Of a stretch of DNA of 64,000 nucleotides, positions 8,059-16,132 are shown in pieces (within the stretch, counting starts at the first letter, position 1; each line of letters opens with the position of its first letter). The DNA is taken from contig NZ_JALOAN010000011.1 of the NCBI RefSeq assembly GCF_023228785.1, forward strand, positions 1 through 64,000. The letters run 5' to 3'. This DNA comes from Sulfurimonas sp. GTDB lineage: Bacteria > Campylobacterota > Campylobacteria > Campylobacterales > Sulfurimonadaceae. The notes beneath the pieces were generated by a model. The model was not told where the DNA came from, searched no databases, and saw nothing but the letters and a program-made list of their open reading frames with translations. Both the position numbers and the translations under genes were made by a program.

Positions 8059-9024
8059 ATGCTAATAGATAGCTATGACAGAGTTGTTGACTACTTAAGA
8101 GTCTCTGTAACAGAGAGATGTAACTTTAGATGTCAGTACTGTATGCCAGAGAAACCTTTTTCATGGGTGCCAAAAGAGAACTTGCTTAGCTTTGAAGAGC
8201 TGTTTTTGTTTATGAAGATAGCCATCGATGAAGGTGTAAAAAAGATCCGTATAACAGGCGGAGAACCACTTTTAAGAGAAGATCTAGATAAGTTTATAAA
8301 GATGATCTATGACTATGAACCTAAGGTAGATCTAGCGATGACTACAAATGCATTTTTGCTAAAAGGTACAGCACAGAGACTAAAAGATGCAGGACTTAAA
8401 CGTATAAATGTTAGCATCGACACACTTAAGCCAGAAATAGCTCAAAAGATAGCTCAAAAAGATGTACTCAAAAATGTTCTTGAGGGTGTTGATGAGGCTC
8501 TAAAAGTCGGGCTAAAAGTAAAAGCTAATATGGTGCCGATGAAGAGTTTAAATGCTGATGAGATCATAGATGTCTTGGAGTATTGTAAAGAGAGAAAGAT
8601 TAGCATCAGGTTTATAGAGTATATGCAAAACTCCTTTGCATCTAAAGAGATAGAGGGCTTAAAGTCTGCCGAACTTTTAGAAATACTTAGATCTAAGTAT
8701 GAGTTTAGTGATGATGGTTTTGATGGATCATCACCATCTCACTACTATACTATGAGTGATGGTTATAGGTTTGGAATCATAGAGCCATATGGAGACGACT
8801 TCTGTAAGCAGTGTAACCGCATAAGATTAACAGCTGAGGGAAATCTTATCCCCTGTCTCTACTTTGATGAAGCTATGAGTATATCTAAGGCTATAAAAGC
8901 GGGAGATATAAAAGCAGCTGCGGAAGTTTTAAGAGAAGTAGTAAGAACTAAGCCAGAGAAAAACCGCTGGGGTGGAGAAGATGGTGAAATCTCATCAAGA
9001 GCTTTTTATGAGACTGGTGGGTGA
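8059..9024 (+). CDS. moaA: GTP 3',8-cyclase (molybdopterin synthesis)
   Basis: Radical SAM enzyme that rearranges GTP in the first step of molybdopterin cofactor synthesis. The N-terminal 4Fe-4S/SAM site is Cys21, Cys25, Cys28 ([12 protein letters not shown]) and the GGEP motif is at 67-70. The second, substrate-binding cluster is Cys249, Cys252, Cys266 ([16 protein letters not shown]). The protein ends in the activating Gly-Gly pair. At 321 aa it is a normal full-length enzyme. With moeA at 11.4-12.6 kb it would supply cofactor to the molybdoenzyme at 20.5 kb. Repeat DNA starts right after its stop. Confidence 0.97.
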   Translation: MLIDSYDRVVDYLRVSVTERCNFRCQYCMPEKPFSWVPKENLLSFEELFLFMKIAIDEGVKKIRITGGEPLLREDLDKFIKMIYDYEPKVDLAMTTNAFLLKGTAQRLKDAGLKRINVSIDTLKPEIAQKIAQKDVLKNVLEGVDEALKVGLKVKANMVPMKSLNADEIIDVLEYCKERKISIRFIEYMQNSFASKEIEGLKSAELLEILRSKYEFSDDGFDGSSPSHYYTMSDGYRFGIIEPYGDDFCKQCNRIRLTAEGNLIPCLYFDEAMSISKAIKAGDIKAAAEVLREVVRTKPEKNRWGGEDGEISSRAFYETGG

Positions 9025-9034
9025 ACGAGAGAGG

Positions 9035-9188
9035 CTTTGAAGCCTAATGAGATTGCGGGTCAAGCCCGCAATGACGGGAGTGTGAGCCCTCAATGACGGA
9101 AGTGTGAGGCTTCAATGACGTTACTTCGTCATCATGAATTCCCACAACCCGTCATCCTGAACTTGATTCAGGATCTCTTGAGGGTTTC
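9035..9188. repeat. Repeat island between moaA and queE
   Basis: One TTGCGGG-TCAAG-CCCGCAA palindrome, degenerate 'aatgacgg' fragments, and one ATCCTGAA-CTTGA-TTCAGGAT palindrome followed by 'ctcttgagggttt'. No gene or clear promoter is visible. Confidence 0.85.
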
Positions 9189-9220
9189 AAAAATTACATA
9201 AGTTTTAAAATTGGAAATAG

Positions 9221-9982
9221 ATGATATACCTAGTTGAACACTTTTACAGTATCCAAGGTGAGGGGCGTTATACTGGGACTCCATCGCTTTTTTTTCGCTT
9301 TGGTACTTGTAACTTAAAGTGTGAGGGTTTTGCTTGTAGTGAGATCGCTCCTGATGGCGTTGAAGTTGTAGGTTGCGACACTGTTTATGCGGTAAACAAA
9401 GAGCATTTTTCACATATGTGGAGCAAGATAACAAGATCCCAAGAACTTTTAAATGTCCTAGATCTATATGAACTTCCACAAAAAAGTGTAGATATAGTTC
9501 TCACTGGTGGAGAGCCACTTTTGTATGCAAATGATGAGATCTTTGTGGAGTTTTTAGAAGAACTTCACGCAAGAGGTCACAGGATCTGCTTTGAGACAAA
9601 TGGAACTGTTGCAGTTGACTTTGAGAGGTTTGAGATATATAAAGAGTGTATTTTTGCTCTATCTGTAAAGCTCTCAAACTCAGAAGAGCCATATAAAAAA
9701 AGAGTAAGAGACGATGTTATAAACTCTATAGCCTCGTATGCTAAAGATGCTTTTTTTAAATTTAGTGTAGATGCGGAGTCTATAGATCTAGGTTTAGAAG
9801 ATGAGATCTTTGATATAACTTCACATGCACCTAATGCTGATATTTTTTGTATGCCACTAGGCGGTGATAAAAAAACCGTAGAGGCAAATACTCCAATGCT
9901 TGTGGAGTTTTGCAAAGCAAAGGGTTATAACTTCTCAGATAGACTTCATATAAGGATCTGGGATGCAAATAAAGGAGTTTAA
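9221..9982 (+). CDS. queE: 7-carboxy-7-deazaguanine synthase
   Basis: Radical SAM enzyme of queuosine/7-deazapurine synthesis, converting carboxytetrahydropterin to carboxydeazaguanine. The substrate loop FYSIQGEGRYTG (8-19) and GGEP motif are present. The cluster cysteines are Cys30, Cys34 and, after a 17-residue insert, Cys52 just before Asp-Thr (CDTVYAV). This replaces the common CX3CX2C spacing. An extra Cys39 lies inside the insert. The length is 253 aa. It is immediately upstream of queD (4 nt apart), the enzyme that makes its substrate. Confidence 0.93.
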   Translation: MIYLVEHFYSIQGEGRYTGTPSLFFRFGTCNLKCEGFACSEIAPDGVEVVGCDTVYAVNKEHFSHMWSKITRSQELLNVLDLYELPQKSVDIVLTGGEPLLYANDEIFVEFLEELHARGHRICFETNGTVAVDFERFEIYKECIFALSVKLSNSEEPYKKRVRDDVINSIASYAKDAFFKFSVDAESIDLGLEDEIFDITSHAPNADIFCMPLGGDKKTVEANTPMLVEFCKAKGYNFSDRLHIRIWDANKGV

Positions 9983-9985
9983 ACT

Positions 9986-10567
9986 ATGATAATAAGAAAA
10001 ATGTTTAAGTTTGAAAATGCTCACATAGTAAGAGGTTGCTCAACACAAAAATGTAGAAGTTCTCTGCATGGACACTCTTACAAAGTTGAGCTTCTTTTTG
10101 AGTCTAACTTTTTAGATAATGGTCAGATGGTTTATGACTTTGGACTTATGAAGCAAAACATGAAAGAGCTAATAGACGCTTTTGACCATGGAGTTAGCAT
10201 CTGGAGCGGTGATGAAGCGGAGTATATAGAAGATATGAAAAAACACTCACAGAGATGGATAGAACTTCCAGTTTCTCCATCGTGTGAGCAGTTTAGCCGT
10301 GTTTTTTTTGTGATGATAGATAGACTCTTACAGCTCACAAATACAGTAAATGGCGAGAGAGAGGTAAAACTCCATAGCATCATAGTTCACGAGACTGCAA
10401 CAGGCTATGCACAAGCTTTTAGTTATGATGCATACTCTAAAGAGATGGGCTATATAGATCTAGAGAGCATTGTTTTTTCTCGGGCTGTTGTAGATGACTT
10501 TAGTGATAAAGATCTGTGGGAGAGAGTAAAAAAAGGCGAAAGTTTTACGAATCCAACAAAGGTTTAA
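9986..10567 (+). CDS. queD: 6-carboxytetrahydropterin synthase
   Basis: Makes 6-carboxy-5,6,7,8-tetrahydropterin from dihydroneopterin triphosphate in queuosine synthesis. Zinc ligands are His13, His28 and His30 (NAHIVRG, LHGHSY), and Cys23 is the likely catalytic thiol. A conserved DFGLMK...AFDHG segment follows. At 193 aa it is longer than the usual 120-150 aa, with an acidic/aromatic insertion around 75-95, as in several Campylobacterota. It forms an operon with queE and is followed by a twin-hairpin element that could terminate it. Confidence 0.93.
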   Translation: MIIRKMFKFENAHIVRGCSTQKCRSSLHGHSYKVELLFESNFLDNGQMVYDFGLMKQNMKELIDAFDHGVSIWSGDEAEYIEDMKKHSQRWIELPVSPSCEQFSRVFFVMIDRLLQLTNTVNGEREVKLHSIIVHETATGYAQAFSYDAYSKEMGYIDLESIVFSRAVVDDFSDKDLWERVKKGESFTNPTKV

Positions 10568-10577
10568 TCTAACCTTG

Positions 10578-10635
10578 TCACACCTCTCTTGAGGTGTGAT
10601 GTATATATTTGTTCCACCTCAGGAGAGGATGGAAC
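10578..10635. repeat. Twin-hairpin element, family T2, copy 1
   Basis: Perfect hairpin TCACACCTC-TCTT-GAGGTGTGA (10578-10599), an AT spacer (atgtatatatt), then hairpin GTTCCACCTC-AGGA-GAGGATGGAAC (10611-10635). The two hairpins are partly complementary to each other. A related copy lies at 39558. It may work as the queD terminator. Confidence 0.8.
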
Positions 10636-10671
10636 GAGAAAGTTCATTACACTTTTACACGAAGGAGTAAA

Positions 10672-11070
10672 ATGAAAAAATTAAAAGAATTTTTTGAAAA
10701 ACAAGATAGATTTGCAAAACTTTTAGGTTTTCATATAGAAGAAATAGAAGAAGGAACAGCAACAGTTAGCGCTACTATAAAAGAAGAACATCTCAATGGG
10801 GCAGATGTAGTTCATGGAGGATTTTTATTTTCCTTAGCTGATTTTGCTTTTGCCATTGCTTCAAACTCAAAAAATAACCTTTCTTTAGGTATAAATGCAA
10901 ATATAAACTTTCAAAAAGCAAAATCTGGCGGTAAACTCTTTGCTAAAGCAAGAGAGCTAAGTGATGGTAAAAAAATTGCAACTTATGAAGTACGTATAAG
11001 TGATGAAGAAGATAACACAATTGCAACTTTTATAGGTACTGTATATAGAAAAGGGATCAATATTGTTTGA
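10672..11070 (+). CDS. PaaI-type hotdog thioesterase
   Basis: A 132-aa single hotdog-fold protein of the PaaI/YbgC-like acyl-CoA thioesterase group. The central HGGFLFSLADFAFAIASNS segment holds the family HGG motif and the catalytic Asp. The natural acyl-CoA is unknown. The reading frame is open back to 10609, but that part only translates the T2 hairpin. The ATG at 10672 has a perfect 'aaggag' ribosome site and begins the conserved fold. No partner gene indicates the pathway. Confidence 0.85.
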   Translation: MKKLKEFFEKQDRFAKLLGFHIEEIEEGTATVSATIKEEHLNGADVVHGGFLFSLADFAFAIASNSKNNLSLGINANINFQKAKSGGKLFAKARELSDGKKIATYEVRISDEEDNTIATFIGTVYRKGINIV

Positions 11071-11074
11071 TTTT

Positions 11075-11378
11075 AAACCCGTGATGAGATTGCGGGTCAA
11101 GCCCGCAATGACGGAGGTGTGGGTTGATGAGATTGCGGGTCAAGCCCGCAATGACGGAGGTGTGGGTTGATGAGATTGCGGGTCAAGCCCGCAATGACGC
11201 CATTTCGTCATCCTGAACTCCCACAATCCGTCATCCTGAACTTGATTCAGGATCTCTTCTCTCGTTCTCTCGTTCTCTCGTTCTGCGTGGGAATGCATAT
11301 ATATCTGAGTTGTAGTATATATATAGACTCCCACGCAGAGCGTGGGAGCCAGAGAAAGTGGCAATGACGGGAATGAGG
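11075..11378. repeat. Repeat island between the thioesterase and moeA
   Basis: Three close copies of the TTGCGGG-TCAAG-CCCGCAA palindrome (about 42-43 bp apart, each with 'tgacggaggtgtgggt'), one TCCTGAA palindrome, a CTCTCGTT microrepeat and a T1 twin-hairpin remnant. It lies between convergent genes. ORFs on both strands here are only repeat translations. Confidence 0.9.
11279..11348. repeat. Twin-hairpin element T1, copy 2 (left arm damaged)
   Basis: The right hairpin is perfect (CTCCCACGC-AGA-GCGTGGGAG). The spacer 'gcatatatatctgagttg' matches the other copies. The outer half of the left hairpin has been replaced by CTCTCGTT microrepeats. Confidence 0.75.
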
Positions 11379-12614
11379 TCAAGTTATTGATGGACTCAGT
11401 AGGGATGAGAAGTCCTCTTTTTTGCTTGTTGTAAAACTAAAGTTTATAGGTACAGCTTTTACTTTTTCATCTTTTTTTAACACCCCAACACCTGCATCTA
11501 CCATAATATAAGAGTTTGATATGGCAAGAGGAGATACCATTCCAGGTGCGAACTTTTGGCAAGGTGTAAAACTACTTCCATCAAATTTTCCTGGAACTAA
11601 GGAGATAGAACTTTTTTTGAGTTTGTACTCATTTTTCATTTTTGTATCTATGCCTTTTAAGTATTTCTCATTTGCTCCACTTAGTGCTAAGATAATACTT
11701 TGTCCAAATAGTTCAAAGTTTAATGCGGCAGCTAGTGGATTTCCTGGTAGATTTAAAATAAGAGTGTCGCCGATTTTACCAAAAGCTGTTGGTTTTCCTG
11801 GTTTTATCTCCACTTTGTCAAAAAAAGTCTCCATACCAAATGAAGCAAACGCTTCTTGTGTAAAGTCAGCATCACCTACACTAACTCCTCCAGAAGTTAC
11901 AATCAAGTCGCTGTTTAGTGCACTTTTGATATGTTTTTTCAAATCATCTATAGTATCTTCAGCTGTACCGATAAACTCAACTTCGCAACCTAGTTCCTCT
12001 GCACGAGCTAAAAGAGTAGGTGTGTTTGTGTTGTAGAGTTGGTAAGATGCAACTTGTTCAAAGTGCATCTTAAGCTCATTTCCTGATGCAAAAAGAGCTA
12101 ATCGAGGTTTTTTGTGTACTTTTATATGGCTTATGCCTTGAGATGCTAAGAGGGTTATTTGATGAGCTTGGAGTTTTTGCCCTTTTTGTAAAAGCAGACT
12201 CTCTTTTTTGATATCTTCTCCGCAAAGTCTGATGTGTTTGCCGCTTAAGAGATCTTGTGGAAGTTTGATACCATCTTGGCACTTAGATGTCTCTTCTTGG
12301 GGAACTATACACTCACAACCCTCTGGAATCCTAGCTCCTGTCATAATTTTTATAGCGTATCCATCTACTAAGATCTCACTAGAGTTGTCGCCTGCAAAGA
12401 TAGTATGCTCTACTTTGACACATTTGTTTGCATCTGAAGTCTTTACTGCGTAACCATCCATAGCTGAGTTATCGTAGGGTGGAAGGTTGTGAGTTGCATA
12501 AATATCTTCTGCTAAGATAAAGCCTAGAGCTTGTTCTAAGGGCAAGATCTTAAGTGCTTTTGTTTTTGTGTTTTTGTAGATAAAATCAAGTGCTTGAAGT
12601 ATTGTAACGCTCAT
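11379..12614 (-). CDS. moeA: Molybdopterin molybdenumtransferase
   Basis: Inserts molybdenum into adenylylated molybdopterin, the last step of Mo-cofactor formation. Conserved stretches are PPYDNSAMDGYA (45-56), MTGARIPEG (91-99), SGGVSVGD (241-248, MoCF-binding loop) and LPGNPLAA (289-296). At 411 aa it covers all four MoeA domains. It begins with ATG and an 'agagg' ribosome site. Convergent with the thioesterase gene across a repeat island. Pairs functionally with moaA. Confidence 0.96.
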   Translation of the reverse strand: MSVTILQALDFIYKNTKTKALKILPLEQALGFILAEDIYATHNLPPYDNSAMDGYAVKTSDANKCVKVEHTIFAGDNSSEILVDGYAIKIMTGARIPEGCECIVPQEETSKCQDGIKLPQDLLSGKHIRLCGEDIKKESLLLQKGQKLQAHQITLLASQGISHIKVHKKPRLALFASGNELKMHFEQVASYQLYNTNTPTLLARAEELGCEVEFIGTAEDTIDDLKKHIKSALNSDLIVTSGGVSVGDADFTQEAFASFGMETFFDKVEIKPGKPTAFGKIGDTLILNLPGNPLAAALNFELFGQSIILALSGANEKYLKGIDTKMKNEYKLKKSSISLVPGKFDGSSFTPCQKFAPGMVSPLAISNSYIMVDAGVGVLKKDEKVKAVPINFSFTTSKKEDFSSLLSPSIT

Positions 12615-12708
12615 AAATGCCTCTTTTAAAATGTTTTAGTATTGTAGCATAGTATGGATTTTCAAACTGCTAATATGTGAGAGATAACTATTTGTATAGA
12701 ATTTATAG

Positions 12709-12714
12709 TAGAAT
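12709..12714 (+). promoter_or_regulatory. -10 box before the membrane protein/rsmE pair (leaderless type)
   Basis: TAGAAT ends exactly 6 nt before the ATG at 12721. No ribosome site is visible (ttcacc). Confidence 0.5.
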
Positions 12715-12720
12715 TTCACC

Positions 12721-13128
12721 ATGAATGAAATGTATGATATGAGTATAGTTATGCACAACTATAGTGTTTATGGGATTTTAGCGGTGATTTTACTTAACTT
12801 TTTAATGCTTGCAAAAGCGGATGAAATAAGAGCTTATGCTAGATTTGTAACTCTTTTTATGCCTATTGGGATGACAGTAATCGGTGCTGTTATCTTTACT
12901 GGTGTAGTGATGATGGCTGCTAAGCATCTTGATTTTACTGTAGAGAATGTTGTGATGATACTTTTTGCTGTGATAGTGATAGTTTTAGAAAATATAAGAT
13001 CTAAAAAACTGCAAAAGGTGGATAAAAAACTTCCTGAGGCACTTGTTTTGCACAAAAAAGAGGCTTATATAATCTTTGCGCTAGAAGTTTTTTTGGTTTT
13101 TAGTATCTCTGTTTGGATGTGGATTTGA
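12721..13128 (+). CDS. Hypothetical four-helix membrane protein
   Basis: A 135-aa protein with about four transmembrane helices (residues ~17-33, 43-64, 75-92 and 115-134) and a short basic loop (RSKKLQKVDKK) between helices 3 and 4. The family is not recognised. The start codon sits 6 nt behind a TAGAAT box. The 3' end overlaps rsmE by up to 16 bp, so both are translated from one mRNA. This pairing with an rRNA methylase gives no clear hint of its function. Confidence 0.75.
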   Translation: MNEMYDMSIVMHNYSVYGILAVILLNFLMLAKADEIRAYARFVTLFMPIGMTVIGAVIFTGVVMMAAKHLDFTVENVVMILFAVIVIVLENIRSKKLQKVDKKLPEALVLHKKEAYIIFALEVFLVFSISVWMWI

Positions 13129-13796
13129 AGTACATACTTTGTGATGAAGCCTCAAAAGATAAGATCAATATCAAAGGAGAGCTTCACAAGTACCTTGTCA
13201 AAGTTCGCAGACATAATGTCGGTGATGAGCTAGATCTAAGAGCAAAAAATGATCTCTCTATGCTTCATAGCTATAAGATCTCAAGTATAGATCCAAAGAG
13301 TTTGGAACTTTCTTTGTTATCATCTAGGATGCTTGAAGTAAAGAGCGAAAAGTATCTTCATGTGGCATGGTGCGTTATAGATCTTAAGTCTATAGAAAAA
13401 GTGCTTCCTATGTTAAATGAACTTGGAGTTAGTAGAGTTACCTTTGTTTACTGTGAAAGAAGTCAGAGAAATATAAAACTAGACTTTGCTAGGTTTGAGA
13501 GGATTTTAGAAGCTTCTATGCAGCAATGTGGCAGAAGCTCAATGATGGATCTAGATGAATGCAAAAGCATAAAAGAATTTTTGCATGAGTTTGATGATGT
13601 AGTTGTTTTTGACTTTTGTCAGCACTCTCTTGGATCTGATGCAAACTTTAAGAGAGTTCTTGTAGGTTGCGAGGGTGGTTTTTCTAAAAGTGAAAGGGAG
13701 ATGCTTGGATCTAAAAAGAGTTTTAGATTAGAGACTCCGATGGTACTTCGTTCAGAGAGTGCAGTTGTGGCGATTTGCTCTAAAATATTGTTGTAA
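13113..13796 (+). CDS. rsmE: 16S rRNA (uracil-1498-N3)-methyltransferase
   Basis: SPOUT methyltransferase that modifies U1498 of 16S rRNA. It has the N-terminal PUA-like domain (HKYLVKVRRHNVGDEL), and then a knotted catalytic domain with KSIEKVLPMLNELGVSRV, a QQCGRSS loop and the VGCEGGFSKSE motif that forms the SAM-binding knot. The C-terminal LRSESAV is also conserved. At 227 aa it is complete. ATG 13113, GTG 13119 and TTG 13125 are all possible starts, and all overlap the preceding gene. Confidence 0.92.
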   Translation: MDVDLKYILCDEASKDKINIKGELHKYLVKVRRHNVGDELDLRAKNDLSMLHSYKISSIDPKSLELSLLSSRMLEVKSEKYLHVAWCVIDLKSIEKVLPMLNELGVSRVTFVYCERSQRNIKLDFARFERILEASMQQCGRSSMMDLDECKSIKEFLHEFDDVVVFDFCQHSLGSDANFKRVLVGCEGGFSKSEREMLGSKKSFRLETPMVLRSESAVVAICSKILL

Positions 13797-13804
13797 AGGT
13801 ATTT

Positions 13805-14185
13805 TTAGTAAAGCCCGATGAGATTGCGGATCAAGCCCGCAATGACGGAGAGGGAAGTCCGCAATGATGCTATTTCGTCATCCTGAACTCTCACAACCCG
13901 TCATCCTGAACTTGATTCAGGATCTCATGAGGGTTTGAAAAGTACAAAAGGTTTTAAAGCCTTGATGAGATTGCGGGTCAAGCCCGCAATGACGGAGAGG
14001 GAAGTCTGCAATGATGCCATTTCGTCATCCTGAACTCTCACAACCCGTCATCCTGAACTTGATTCAGGATCTCATGAGGGTTTGAAAAGTACAAAAGGTT
14101 TTAAAGCCTTGATGAGATTGCGGGTCGAGCCTGCAATGATGGAGAGGGAAGTCTGCAATGATGCCATTTCGTCACTCTAAAATTA
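13805..14185. repeat. Repeat island with 147-bp tandem period
   Basis: Three TTGCGG-type palindromes start at 13817, 13964 and 14111, exactly 147 bp apart, with two TCCTGAA palindromes between them. The third copy is decaying (gtcgagcctgcaatgatgg). The rest of the 500-bp gap before rpmE holds the rpmE promoter and leader. Confidence 0.92.
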
Positions 14186-14213
14186 ATATATGCTAAGTTA
14201 AGATAAAATTTGG

Positions 14214-14219
14214 TATAAT
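14214..14219 (+). promoter_or_regulatory. -10 box of rpmE
   Basis: TATAAT 81 nt before the rpmE start, directly after the repeat island. Confidence 0.6.
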
Positions 14220-14230
14220 TGCGTTTCTAA

Positions 14231-14252
14231 AAATCCGCCCCCATACGGATTT
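14231..14252 (+). promoter_or_regulatory. Hairpin in the rpmE leader
   Basis: AAATCCG and CGGATTT form a 7-bp stem with an 8-nt loop, starting about 5 nt after the predicted transcription start. It may stabilise the mRNA or bind a regulator. Function not shown. Confidence 0.4.
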
Positions 14253-14300
14253 AAAAAATATATAGATATTCGCACATTAACGAGTATCAAAAGGCAAAAC

Positions 14301-14501
14301 ATGAAAAAAGATCTTCACCCTAAATTGGTAACATGTACAGTAACTTGTGCTTGTGGAAACAGCTTTGAGACAAAAAGTGCAAAAGATGAACTTCGTATAG
14401 ATATTTGTAACGAGTGTCATCCATTTTTTACAGGTTCTGAGAGAATGGTAGATACAGCTGGTAGAATTGAGAAGTTTAAAAAACGTTACGCTCAAAACTA
14501 A
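14301..14501 (+). CDS. rpmE: 50S ribosomal protein L31 (zinc-binding form)
   Basis: A 66-aa type A bL31. The zinc ligands Cys16, Cys18, Cys36 and Cys39 are all present ([14 protein letters not shown]). The typical C-terminal [13 protein letters not shown] follows. Start ATG with 'aaaaggcaaaac' upstream. It has its own promoter and structured leader. rsmI follows after 84 nt that contain a 30-nt sequence also found before flgB. Confidence 0.97.
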   Translation: MKKDLHPKLVTCTVTCACGNSFETKSAKDELRIDICNECHPFFTGSERMVDTAGRIEKFKKRYAQN

Positions 14502-14516
14502 AAACTTAATGCTTTT

Positions 14517-14546
14517 TCTCGCCAAAGGCGTAGCTTTAGTGACTGA
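14517..14546 (+). repeat. 30-nt dispersed repeat, copy 1
   Basis: Contains CGCC-AAA-GGCG and 'gtagctttagtgactga'. The identical 30 nt occur in reverse at 38425-38454. It directly follows rpmE. Confidence 0.85.
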
Positions 14547-14585
14547 GCATAATCTAGATTTGTTAAGATTGTGTGAGATTCAATA

Positions 14586-15401
14586 ATGTTGAGCCTTGTT
14601 CCAACTCCCATTGGAAATATAAGCGATATATCTCTTAGAGCTATCGAAGTTCTAAGAGAAGCTGACATCCTGCTTTGTGAAGATACACGCGTCACAAAAA
14701 AACTCATCCACATCCTAAAAGAACGATATAACACCTCATTTAAAGAAGACCAACGCTTTATATCACTTCACTCACATAATGAAAAAAGTTTTTTAGAAGA
14801 ACTTGATGTTTCTTTTTTTGATAAAGAAGTAGTTTATGTTAGCGATGCCGGAATGCCAGGCATTAGTGATCCAGGGCAACTTCTCGTTCGCTATGCACAA
14901 GAAAATGGTATTGACTATGATGTTTTGCCTGGCTCAAATGCTTTACTTACTGCTTTTGTAGCAAGTGGCTTTGTTGAGACTAGACTACTTTTTTGGGGAT
15001 TTTTGCCTCATAAGGGAAGTGATAGAGCAGCATCACTTAATGGTGCTCTCTTTAGTGGTTTTGCAACTGTGCTTTATGAATCACCTCGCAGGCTTAATAA
15101 ACTCCTCCAAGAGATAGAAAAAGAGCAACCTCTTAGAAAACTCTTTTTAGCAAAAGAGATAAGTAAAAAATTTCAAACATATTTTAGTGGAAATGCTTCA
15201 GAGTTACAAAAAGCCATAAATGACAATTTTCGAGGTGAGTGGGTAGTAGTTATTAGCCCTAGCGAGAAACAAAATAGTAGTGCTATAAGTGAAAATGACA
15301 TTTTAGAACTAGACTTACCAAAGAAAGTACAAGCAAAACTCATATGTAAAATCACACAAGAAAACACTAAATCTTGTTATGAAAGACTACTAAAGCTATA
15401 A
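14586..15401 (+). CDS. rsmI: 16S rRNA (cytidine-1402-2'-O)-methyltransferase
   Basis: Tetrapyrrole-methylase-fold enzyme that 2'-O-methylates C1402 in the 16S decoding centre. It has the N-terminal LVPTPIGNISDISLRA, CEDTRVT, and the SAM loop VSDAGMPGISDPG (about residues 83-95), then LPGSNA. At 271 aa it is slightly short at the C-terminus but complete for the family. Found downstream of rpmE with no strong terminator between, so a shared transcript is possible. Confidence 0.94.
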   Translation: MLSLVPTPIGNISDISLRAIEVLREADILLCEDTRVTKKLIHILKERYNTSFKEDQRFISLHSHNEKSFLEELDVSFFDKEVVYVSDAGMPGISDPGQLLVRYAQENGIDYDVLPGSNALLTAFVASGFVETRLLFWGFLPHKGSDRAASLNGALFSGFATVLYESPRRLNKLLQEIEKEQPLRKLFLAKEISKKFQTYFSGNASELQKAINDNFRGEWVVVISPSEKQNSSAISENDILELDLPKKVQAKLICKITQENTKSCYERLLKL

Positions 15402-15439
15402 ATATATAACAAAATGACTGCATTATCACTTTTTTTTGC

Positions 15440-15445
15440 TAGAAT
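15440..15445 (+). promoter_or_regulatory. -10 box of rlmB (leaderless type)
   Basis: TAGAAT ends 6 nt before the ATG at 15452, with no ribosome site between (gtccat). Confidence 0.5.
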
Positions 15446-15451
15446 GTCCAT

Positions 15452-16132
15452 ATGTTAATTTATGCTAAACAACCAATCCAATACCTTATACAAAACTATC
15501 CAAATAAGATAAAAACTCTCTACTTAGCAAAAGAAGTAGATAAAAAAGAGTATGCTCGTTTGATGAAGATGAATTTTGAAGTAAAACGCATTCCATCTGA
15601 TGCAGCTGGAGCGATGTGTAAAAATGCAAATCATCAAGGCATCTTAGCTGAAGTTGATGAGTATGAGCTTCAGCCTTTTAAATCCACTTTAGATAAAGAG
15701 TTTGTCTTGGTTTTATCTGGTTTAACTGATGTTGGAAATATCGGTGCTATTGTTAGAACTGCTTATGCAATGGGTGTTGATGCTATTGTCGCGTGTGGAG
15801 TTAAAAATCTTAACTTAGCACCAATAGTAAGAACAAGTACTGGAGCTTTGTTTGATATGCCTTTCGCGCTAGAACACAATATACTTGATGTTATGAATGA
15901 CTTAAAAACATCTGGATTTTGTCTTTATGGCGCTGACATGGGTGGAGCAGACATTAGGGATGTTAAGTTAAAACAAAAAAGAGCATTAGTCCTTGGCAAT
16001 GAGGGCGAGGGCTTAAGTAAAAGAATAATCTCAAAGTTAGATGAAGTTGTTAGTATAAAAATGTCACATAAATTTGACTCTTTAAATGTTAGTGTGGCAG
16101 GAGCTATTTTAATGGATAGGATGAGAATATGA
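15452..16132 (+). CDS. rlmB: SpoU-family 23S rRNA 2'-O-methyltransferase (RlmB-like)
   Basis: SPOUT enzyme of the SpoU family, probably modifying G2251 of 23S rRNA. Motif 1 is LSGLTDVGNIGAIVRTA, motif 2 is VLGNEGEGLS, and motif 3 is KFDSLNVSVAGAIL. An N-terminal substrate-binding domain precedes them. The length is 226 aa. The exact target nucleotide is inferred from family resemblance. It is the first gene of a run with the next two envelope genes, which overlap it by 4 nt (ATGAGTG). Confidence 0.88.
   Translation: MLIYAKQPIQYLIQNYPNKIKTLYLAKEVDKKEYARLMKMNFEVKRIPSDAAGAMCKNANHQGILAEVDEYELQPFKSTLDKEFVLVLSGLTDVGNIGAIVRTAYAMGVDAIVACGVKNLNLAPIVRTSTGALFDMPFALEHNILDVMNDLKTSGFCLYGADMGGADIRDVKLKQKRALVLGNEGEGLSKRIISKLDEVVSIKMSHKFDSLNVSVAGAILMDRMRI

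Noticed and set aside
11140..11382. ORFs on both strands in the thioesterase-moeA gap
   Set aside because: Both translate the repeat island; no start signals and no conservation expected.
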